This document shows positions 58,002 through 64,000 of a stretch of DNA of 64,000 nucleotides, one piece after another; position 1 is the first letter of the stretch; each line of letters starts with the position of its first letter. Position numbers and translations under genes: made by a program. Source of the stretch: Thermococcus siculi (lineage in GTDB: Archaea; Methanobacteriota_B; Thermococci; Thermococcales; Thermococcaceae); assembly GCF_002214505.1 (NCBI RefSeq), contig NZ_CP015103.1:930001-994000 (forward strand), given 5' to 3'. The notes under the pieces are model-generated. The model did no database searches. It was given only the letters and a program-made list of their open reading frames with translations, and was not told the origin of the DNA.

Positions 58002-60357
58002 ACTCGAAGAGCCTCTTCCTGGCAGCCTCGAGGATGAGCTTCTGCTCCTCCTGGGCGACGGTCTTCTTGATAAGCTCGACGGCGTCCGGGTTGGCGCTGA
58101 TGCTGTCGATGCCGAGCCTGACGAGGATCCTGGCCATCTTCGGGTCGCTTCCGGCCTGTCCGCAGATGCTGGTCTCGACGCCGTACTTCTTACAGACCTT
58201 GATGACGTTCTCGATGAGCTTGAGAACGGCCGGGTGCTTCTCGTCGTAGAGGTAGGCGATCCTGTCGTTGTCTCTGTCGATGGCGAGGGTGTACTGGGTG
58301 AGGTCGTTGGTTCCGAAGCTGACGAAGTCAAGACCCTCCTTGATGAGGTCCTCGATGATGAGCGCAGCGGCCGGAACCTCGATCATGATGCCCCACTCGA
58401 CGTCCTTGTGCGGCTCGAGGCCGACGCTCCTAGCTATCTCCTTGGCCTTCCTGATCTGCTCGGGGTGGCCAACGAGCGGGAGCATGACACCGATGTTGTC
58501 GTAGCCCTCCTCGACGACCTTCTTGATGGCGGTGAACTCGGCCTTGAGGAGCTCCTGCTGGTCGAGGCCGCGCCTGATTCCGCGCCATCCGAGCATCGGG
58601 TTCCTCTCGTCCGGCTCATCCTCTCCACCCGGCATCTCCTTGAACTCGTTGGTCGGAGCGTCGAGGGTCCTGTACCAGACCGGCCTCGGGTAGAACGCTG
58701 AAGCAACGGTCCTGATGCCGTCGGCGAGCTTCTCGACAAGCTCATCGAACTTGCCGTCCTTGATGAACTTTATCGGGTGCTGGCCGATGCTGAGGATCAT
58801 GTGCTCAGCCCTGAGGAGACCAACACCGTCGGCACCGGTGGCGGCAGCCCTCTCGGCGACCTCGGGCATTGAGACGTTGACCTTGACCTTGGTGGCGGTT
58901 ATGAGCGGGGCGCCGGCAACGACGACCTGGCCGCCAGCGGCCTTCTCCTCTTCCTTCTTCTCGACGAGGCTCTTGACTATGCCCTTGTAGACGACACCGC
59001 GGGTACCGTCAACGGTGACGTAGTCGCCGGTCTTGAGGACCTTGGTGGCCTCCTTGGTACCGACGACGGCAGGAATTCCAAGCTCACGGCTGACGATGGC
59101 GGCGTGGCTGGTCCTTCCACCCTCGTCGGTAACGATGGCGGAAGCCCTCTTCATTGCCGGAACCATGTCCGGGTTGGTCATGGTGGTGACGAGAACGTCT
59201 CCTTCCTTGACCTTGTCGATCTCGCTGGCGTCGAAGATGACGACGACCTTACCAGCACCGATACCCGGTGAGGCTCCAAGACCCTTGAGGATGACCTCGG
59301 CCTCCTCGGTCTCAGCGGCCTCGGTGGCGGCGCTCTCGGCCTCCTTGAGGGTGGTGATCGGCCTGCTCTGGACGATGTAGAGCTTGCCGTCGTCCTTGTC
59401 GTAGGCCCACTCGATGTCCTGCGGCCAGCCGTAGTGCTCCTCTATCTTGGCGCCGATCTTGGCGACCTCGACGATCTGCTCCTCGGTGAGAACCTGCTTC
59501 TCAACCCACTCGGGGCCGAGGTAGTCGGCGACCTTGACGTAGACGGTGCCCTTGTTGGTCTCCGGGTTGCGGACGACCATGACTTCCTTCTTGGCGATGA
59601 ACTTCTCCTTTATCTTCCAGGTGCCCTTCTCGACGATGTACTCGTCCGGGGTGACGCTGCCGCTGACGACGGCCTCACCGAGGCCCCAGCTGGCGTTGAT
59701 CATGATCTCGTTCCTGTTGTTGGTGACCGGGTTGGCGGTGAACATGACGCCGCTCTTCTCGCTGTTGACCATCTTCTGGACGACGGCGCTGAGGTAGACC
59801 TTGCTGTGGTCGAAGCCCTGCTTGGCTCTGTAGAAGGTGGCCCTCGCGGTCCAGAGGCTGGCCCAGCACTTCTTGACCTTGTCTATGACGTCGTCAACGC
59901 CGTAAACATCAAGGTAGGTCTCCTGCTGGCCTGCGAAGGAAGCCTCCGGAAGGTCCTCGGCGGTGGCAGAAGAGCGGACGGCGACGTAAACGGCGTCCTT
60001 GTTGAACCTCTGGCTGAGCTTCTTGTAGGCATCTTCAATCTCCTTGGCGATCTCGGGGAGCATCGGAAGCTCGATTATCTTCTGCCTGATCTTGGCGGTG
60101 TTCTCCTGGAGCTGCTTTGAGTCATCAACGTTGGTCTGGGCGATGATGTTCATGATCCAGTCCTGGAGAACGGTACCATCCTCGAGCTTGACGTTCTCAA
60201 CGAAGTACTTGTAGGCCTCAGCGGTGACACAGAACCCGGGCGGAACCGGAATTCCGGCGTTGGTCATTTCTCCGAGGTTTGCGCCCTTTCCACCGACGAG
60301 GGGAACGTCGGTCTTCCTGAGGTCCTCAAACCACCTTATAAACTTGTATTCGCTCAT
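58000..60357 (-). CDS. ppsA: phosphoenolpyruvate synthase
   Basis: 785 residues of pyruvate,water dikinase: makes PEP from pyruvate and ATP (or the reverse in Thermococcales). ATP-grasp domain (VPLVGGKGANLGEMTNAG; VAVRSSATAEDLPEASFAGQ), swivelling domain with catalytic His in GGRTSHAAIVSRELGIPAVV, and the C-terminal barrel (GVGLLRAEHMILSIG; DLTQYTLAIDRDND; SICGQAGSDP). Codon bias is strong, typical of high expression. ATG 60357 follows GGAGGGA; TATA-like TTTTAAAAG near 60406. Confidence 0.97.
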   Translation of the reverse strand: MSEYKFIRWFEDLRKTDVPLVGGKGANLGEMTNAGIPVPPGFCVTAEAYKYFVENVKLEDGTVLQDWIMNIIAQTNVDDSKQLQENTAKIRQKIIELPMLPEIAKEIEDAYKKLSQRFNKDAVYVAVRSSATAEDLPEASFAGQQETYLDVYGVDDVIDKVKKCWASLWTARATFYRAKQGFDHSKVYLSAVVQKMVNSEKSGVMFTANPVTNNRNEIMINASWGLGEAVVSGSVTPDEYIVEKGTWKIKEKFIAKKEVMVVRNPETNKGTVYVKVADYLGPEWVEKQVLTEEQIVEVAKIGAKIEEHYGWPQDIEWAYDKDDGKLYIVQSRPITTLKEAESAATEAAETEEAEVILKGLGASPGIGAGKVVVIFDASEIDKVKEGDVLVTTMTNPDMVPAMKRASAIVTDEGGRTSHAAIVSRELGIPAVVGTKEATKVLKTGDYVTVDGTRGVVYKGIVKSLVEKKEEEKAAGGQVVVAGAPLITATKVKVNVSMPEVAERAAATGADGVGLLRAEHMILSIGQHPIKFIKDGKFDELVEKLADGIRTVASAFYPRPVWYRTLDAPTNEFKEMPGGEDEPDERNPMLGWRGIRRGLDQQELLKAEFTAIKKVVEEGYDNIGVMLPLVGHPEQIRKAKEIARSVGLEPHKDVEWGIMIEVPAAALIIEDLIKEGLDFVSFGTNDLTQYTLAIDRDNDRIAYLYDEKHPAVLKLIENVIKVCKKYGVETSICGQAGSDPKMARILVRLGIDSISANPDAVELIKKTVAQEEQKLILEAARKRLFE

Positions 60358-60491
60358 GCAAATCCCTCCACAATTGTTTACTGCGGGTGATATATCGGGA
60401 GTCCACTTTTAAAATTAACTATCCAGAGGTGTTCTTCAGCGTACAGAAATGAAAAGAGGGCCTAACGTGTCCATCCCCGGGTTAAGACACC

Positions 60492-61898
60492 CTAATTCTC
60501 CTTTCTGAGGTATAGCTTGAACTTTCCACCGTAGAACTCCTTCACGAGGATGTAGTTTCCGCTCTCCTCGATGTTGAGGTGGGGCGAGGGTTCCCTGAGC
60601 ACGATGAGGTCGTAATAACCCTCCGCGATCCTTTCCTTCACCGCTTTCCTGTCGAGTACCATATCCACGCTGGCACCGGGATAGTAGTAGCCTGCCACCG
60701 TGTAGAGCCTTGGGGATACCAGGAGACGGCTTGCGGGATAGCTATCCAATGCGTACATCATGACCTCCGTCTCCCCTTTTCCCATCAGGTTCCACGAGTC
60801 CTTGAGGTCGCGTGCCTGCGTTCCAACGGGCACCAGGAGTAGCAATGAAAGCACCAGCACAATGATTCCCGCCTTGTTCTCGGAAATGGAAACCCCCGCC
60901 TTTCTTGCGGCGAGTCCAAGTGCATCCGCAATGACTTCAACGCCGAGAACGGCCATCACCGCTATAGCGGGCGAGAGGAACGTTATGAAGCGCGTTTCCT
61001 TGTGGGTTACGGTCAGTATTCCCGCCAGCCCCATGAAGAGCCAGCTTATCAGGAGCCAGCCTTCGTCGTCCTTTCTGAGCTTGAGAAAACCAAGGGCCGC
61101 GAGGGCAATTAGAACCCGTCCAACGTCCTCCATGAGCAGTTTGAAGAAGTCTGAAACCGAGACTGGTCTGTCGAGGGTTACCACGCGGGAAGCCACGCTA
61201 AAGGGCCTGAAGGCACCCCCGTAATAAACGTGCCCCATGTAGAGCCACGGCGAGAGGGTGAGCACGAGCAGCGCAAAGCCTATCCAGTACTCCCTCCGTT
61301 TGACCCAGTCCCAGTGCTCCGTCAGCCAGAGGTAAGCGAGGAAGACCGCGATTATGGACAATCCCGTGTATCTGGTGAGTATGGCCAATCCCGCGGCTAC
61401 AAACGCCCCGTAGATTCTGGCTTCGCTCCCCCTTTTTCTTCCGGTGTAGAGGAGGTAGATTGCCAGCGTGTAGAAGAGGGTGAACTCGCTGTGAACCAGC
61501 TCCCTGGTGGCCATCGTGAAGGCCAGAGGATTGAAGATGTAGAAGAGGCTCGCCAGGATCGCCTTCGCCTCGCCCATCAGTAACTCCCTTGCGAGGAGGG
61601 AAACCAGAACCGCCGTGAGGGCGAACGATAGGAGTGAGACCAATCTCGCCGCGGTTAGGTGGGTATCGAGGGGAGCGAATCGGAATAAAACGGAGAGCGT
61701 GTACGGATAGAGCGGGGGCCTGTACATCATGTATACCCCCTGGTAGGTGAAGTCCGTTATGTCTCTGGCCAGGTTTCTGGCTATGTCGATGTAGAGCGCC
61801 CCGTCGTAGGTCAGGGTGCTCCAGGGCGGGAACGTGAGGGCGCCCGCCGTTAGGGCCAGTATGAACGGTATAACGGGTATCAGTGACCTCTTTTCCAT
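60492..61898 (-). CDS. GT39-like membrane glycosyltransferase
   Basis: 468 residues, about ten membrane helices, GT-C fold. After the first helix (MEKRSLIPVIPFILALTAGA) the first loop holds LTYDGALYIDIARNLARDIT, with the Asp pair expected at a GT-C catalytic site, and MMYRPPLYPYTLSVLFRF as in PMT_2 proteins using dolichyl-phosphate sugars. ATG 61898 follows GGAGGTGGACGT; a longer open frame upstream is rejected. It overlaps the previous gene by 19 bases. Probably transfers sugar in S-layer or exopolysaccharide assembly. Confidence 0.82.
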   Translation of the reverse strand: MEKRSLIPVIPFILALTAGALTFPPWSTLTYDGALYIDIARNLARDITDFTYQGVYMMYRPPLYPYTLSVLFRFAPLDTHLTAARLVSLLSFALTAVLVSLLARELLMGEAKAILASLFYIFNPLAFTMATRELVHSEFTLFYTLAIYLLYTGRKRGSEARIYGAFVAAGLAILTRYTGLSIIAVFLAYLWLTEHWDWVKRREYWIGFALLVLTLSPWLYMGHVYYGGAFRPFSVASRVVTLDRPVSVSDFFKLLMEDVGRVLIALAALGFLKLRKDDEGWLLISWLFMGLAGILTVTHKETRFITFLSPAIAVMAVLGVEVIADALGLAARKAGVSISENKAGIIVLVLSLLLLVPVGTQARDLKDSWNLMGKGETEVMMYALDSYPASRLLVSPRLYTVAGYYYPGASVDMVLDRKAVKERIAEGYYDLIVLREPSPHLNIEESGNYILVKEFYGGKFKLYLRKEN

Positions 61899-62998
61899 AC
61901 GTCCACCTCCACCGACAGATAGGCAAAGAAGGCCATCGCCGAGAGGAAGAAGGCATCTATCCCGATGGGAACCATCAGCGTCATAAACGTAATCGCGAGA
62001 ACCGCGGTGGGCTTTCTCCTTTCCGCATCCCTTAGGGCCATGCCGAGGAAGAGCGCCTCGATCAGGCCGAGAATCCCAAAGTCGTAGGCCGGCTGGCCGA
62101 AAATTGTGTATGTATAGCCCACGTTCCTCCCGAAGAGGGAACCCACGTAGCCCTTCGGATCGGTTGAGAACAGTATTCCGTGCTTTCCGAGGGGCATGCC
62201 CATCTCGAAGAGCCTCTCGTAAACGGTGTACGTAACCCCCGGACGGTAGAGGAGCGTCTCGAGGAAGCCGAGCTTCCAGCCGGGGTAACTTTGAATGGTG
62301 ATGTAGTACCTCGCCGCGAACACCCCCAGTAAACCGAGGAGAATTATCCCAACAACGGCGTAGCGCCTGCCCTTTGTGCCCCCGCTCAGCGCCCCCACCT
62401 GGAAAAGCTTGAGGAGGTATGCTATGGCAACCGCGAGGCCGATCGTCCTGAAGGTGGAGACGACCGCTATAAGCTCCCCCAGCAGGAATACCCTGAAGTC
62501 CGGCTTCACTGAAATCAGGGCGACTGCAAAATAGCCCGCCGCCAGGTACAGGAGCCTGAAAGTCGAATACCTCTCTTGGGGTTTTAGGATGGGGATCGAA
62601 CCGGCCGCGAGGGGTATGATGAACAGGCCCAACACGACCGCCAGCAGGACGATGCGAAGCTCCTTTCGCGCGTTCTGGGGATTTCTGGCAACCACGCCGG
62701 CCTCGTAGTGTATTATGAGCAGGGTGATTGCCACTATCGCCACCGCGCTGAGAAGTCCCCACCAACCGAGTGCGCCGAGAACCAGGAGGATAACCCCGAG
62801 ATAGAGCCTCGTCTTGTGCTCATCCTTAAGCCGGCGGCCAAAGCGGTGTCCAAATAGAACGAACACCAGAAAGATGAGAGCGTAGGCGAGTGGACCCGCA
62901 TCTGGGGGTGGGAGGAGATCCGGGTAGGCCAGCTTTGAAATCAGAGCCGCCAGAAGGTATGCTGCTGCGGCCGCCCAGAACACCAGGTTCAGCCTCAT
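61880..62998 (-). CDS. polytopic membrane protein, oligosaccharide repeat-unit polymerase-like
   Basis: About 372 residues, 10-11 membrane helices (MRLNLVFWAAAAAYLLAALI, VILLVLGALGWWGLLSAVAI, YLAAGYFAVALISVKPDF). A large loop near the C terminus contains SLFGRNVGYTYTIFGQPAYD and FGILGLIEALFLGMALRD; the DFG-containing helix start is shared with the next gene and is common in Wzy-like polymerases. ATG 62998 overlaps the stop of that gene. Part of a tandem glycan-assembly operon. Confidence 0.65.
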   Translation of the reverse strand: MRLNLVFWAAAAAYLLAALISKLAYPDLLPPPDAGPLAYALIFLVFVLFGHRFGRRLKDEHKTRLYLGVILLVLGALGWWGLLSAVAIVAITLLIIHYEAGVVARNPQNARKELRIVLLAVVLGLFIIPLAAGSIPILKPQERYSTFRLLYLAAGYFAVALISVKPDFRVFLLGELIAVVSTFRTIGLAVAIAYLLKLFQVGALSGGTKGRRYAVVGIILLGLLGVFAARYYITIQSYPGWKLGFLETLLYRPGVTYTVYERLFEMGMPLGKHGILFSTDPKGYVGSLFGRNVGYTYTIFGQPAYDFGILGLIEALFLGMALRDAERRKPTAVLAITFMTLMVPIGIDAFFLSAMAFFAYLSVEVDVWKRGH

Positions 62999-63999
62999 GT
63001 CCCGACCCCGCTCGCCTCTCTCCTCATCCTCCTCCACCCAACGATTACAACATAAGCCCCGAGTCCAAAGAGGAGGTAAACCGGGAGGTCGAGTATTCCG
63101 GTCTCCACACCGACGAGTCCGTAGGCGAGGGTGCTGTAGTAGAGGGACAGCGTAACCGGGTGGGTGGCCTTCTCTATCATTCCGTAGTACAGCCCGAGGA
63201 GGAAGCCCTCGATGACCGCGAAGATCCCGAAGTCGAGGTACATGCCCCCGAGGAGGGTGGGTGTTATGGTCACACCGGTTCTTACGTACAGGAACTTGGC
63301 CACCAGTCCGCGGGGGGAATAACCTCCGGCCAGGTAGGACTTTATCCCGCTCCACTGGAGGTAGCCGTGGTACAGTCCGTTCCATCCAGCGCGCCAGACG
63401 ATTATGTCCAGCACGGACGTTGAGCTTTGGATTCTAGTCCAGAGGCTGGAAATGCTCTCGCCTCGCATCAGGGTCATACCGAGTCCCAGGACCAACACTC
63501 CACCCACTATGAGCGCGATGTGAAGTGCCTTGATCCTTCCCTCTGCCCTCAGACTCTCGTAATAAGCCGCTCCAAGGGCGATGATGCCAACGAGAACGGG
63601 GGTTCTGTATGCGTAGAGGGCCACGGTGAGAGGATATATGAGGGCGTAGCGTTTCCCCCTGATGAAGAGGTAGACGCTCGAGGGGACGCCGAGGAAGTAG
63701 GTTAGAGCCGTCAGTCTCGGGTTCAACTGGGTTCTTATGGTGGGGTGTAGGAGGGGAACGTCCCGGAGGACGAGGAGCTGGAGGCCAATTATCGCCATCG
63801 CCGTCCAGAATGCCCAGAAGATGTACTTCTCATCTATGTTCAGCCCGTCGTCCCTCCAGTCGATTCCATACCCCCTGTAAATTCCGAGGATTATTGCGAC
63901 GGAGAACACCAGTCCGACCGCTATGGTCTTCGGTTCGGCCAGCCCGACTGCTATGAAGGTCATGAAAAGCACTGGGATCAAAAGGGGCAACCCCTTCAT
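62995..63999 (-). CDS. polytopic membrane protein, oligosaccharide repeat-unit polymerase-like (paralogue)
   Basis: About 334 residues with 10 helices (LPLLIPVLFMTFIAVGLAEP, IYPLTVALYAYRTPVLVGII, IALIVGGVLVLGLGMTLM). A late outer loop has VRTGVTITPTLLGGMYLDFG followed by IFAVIEGFLLGLYYGMIE, parallel to the downstream paralogue. The ATG at 63999 is one base from the window edge, so no ribosome site can be checked and the gene may begin further upstream. The overlapping stop/start (ATGT at 62995-62998) couples it to the next gene. Confidence 0.62.
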   Translation of the reverse strand: MKGLPLLIPVLFMTFIAVGLAEPKTIAVGLVFSVAIILGIYRGYGIDWRDDGLNIDEKYIFWAFWTAMAIIGLQLLVLRDVPLLHPTIRTQLNPRLTALTYFLGVPSSVYLFIRGKRYALIYPLTVALYAYRTPVLVGIIALGAAYYESLRAEGRIKALHIALIVGGVLVLGLGMTLMRGESISSLWTRIQSSTSVLDIIVWRAGWNGLYHGYLQWSGIKSYLAGGYSPRGLVAKFLYVRTGVTITPTLLGGMYLDFGIFAVIEGFLLGLYYGMIEKATHPVTLSLYYSTLAYGLVGVETGILDLPVYLLFGLGAYVVIVGWRRMRREASGVGT

Positions 64000-64000
64000 C

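Noticed and set aside
59434-60120. 228-codon plus-strand frame within ppsA
   Set aside because: Antisense to ppsA with repetitive Leu/Asp/Gly composition and no family features.
60376-60414. Thermococcales glycolytic motif (TATCAC-N5-GTGATA) at ppsA
   Set aside because: Only one half (GTGATA) is intact, and it lies downstream of the TATA element rather than upstream as expected for a gluconeogenic gene.
60492-62765. Upstream extension of the GT39 gene to 757 codons
   Set aside because: The extra part is the shifted frame of the neighbouring membrane protein and has no membrane helices; ATG 61898 has a proper ribosome site.
1-64000. CRISPR array, prophage or insertion sequence
   Set aside because: No regularly spaced repeats, integrase, transposase or phage structural genes were seen on either strand.

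Overview
The window reads as a chromosomal segment of a hyperthermophilic euryarchaeon of the order Thermococcales, most likely Thermococcus. The evidence is the gene set: SRP54, aCPSF1/FttA, archaeal RNase J, L15e, RNase P Rpp30, a GH57 branching enzyme with a helix-hairpin-helix tail, CoA-disulfide/sulfur reductase, a tungsten AOR-family oxidoreductase with polyferredoxins, PEP synthase and NAD(P)-GDH. It is supported by dense coding with GGTGA/GGAGG ribosome sites and by archaeal TTTATA-type promoters 25-30 bases before starts. There is no CRISPR array, rRNA operon, intact prophage or insertion sequence.

Layout. 1-2.3 kb (minus): an HTH/phosphoribosyltransferase gene start, then SRP54 with an orphan RAM-domain protein and a Cys-cluster protein. 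2.3-6.5 kb (plus): small orphan gene, helical-repeat protein, MTA phosphorylase, CoA-dependent NAD(P)H sulfur oxidoreductase. 6.7-7.3 kb: divergent tRNA-Gly and tRNA-Arg with structured repeats behind them. 7.4-12.4 kb: uridine phosphorylase, threonine synthase, MEMO protein, lone MNT nucleotidyltransferase, mevalonate kinase, isopentenyl phosphate kinase. 12.5-16.6 kb (minus): AOR-family enzyme, two polyferredoxins, FAD oxidoreductase. 16.8-21.5 kb: IPP isomerase, an AT-rich island, RNase J and prenyl synthase. With mvk and ipk these make up most of the lower archaeal lipid-precursor pathway.

21.5-25.6 kb: MFS transporter and methyltransferase that overlap tail to tail, then an AT-rich orphan gene with a leader ORF. 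25.6-35 kb: LeuRS, tautomerase/amidohydrolase pair, prolidase, L15e, a VapBC pair with a perfect operator palindrome, exosome-linked RNA-binding protein, Rpp30. 35-45 kb: DUF389 protein, NikR and a membrane partner, Rqc2/NEMF, branching enzyme, P-II, and an NSS amino-acid symporter with a tiny MetS-like subunit. 44.7 kb: a box C/D sRNA. 45-48.4 kb: GDH, decayed genes, then a K+ channel coupled to a P-loop/deoxyribosyltransferase-like fusion protein. 48.5-53.5 kb: proteasome beta, FttA, a threonine-synthase-like regulator candidate lacking the PLP lysine, ribose-5-P isomerase. 53.5-64 kb: a second tRNA-linked structured repeat, tRNA-Leu, Upp, DUF2334 protein, MATE pump, a second VapBC pair (toxin with D-to-N change), PEP synthase, and a surface-glycan cluster that may run off the window.

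The most unusual signal is a pair of ~240-bp elements (7059-7297 and 53669-53910) placed 3' of tRNA genes. They have co-varying terminal inverted repeats and a co-varying central hairpin at the same distance from the tRNA-proximal end; a third, degenerate copy may lie behind tRNA-Gly.
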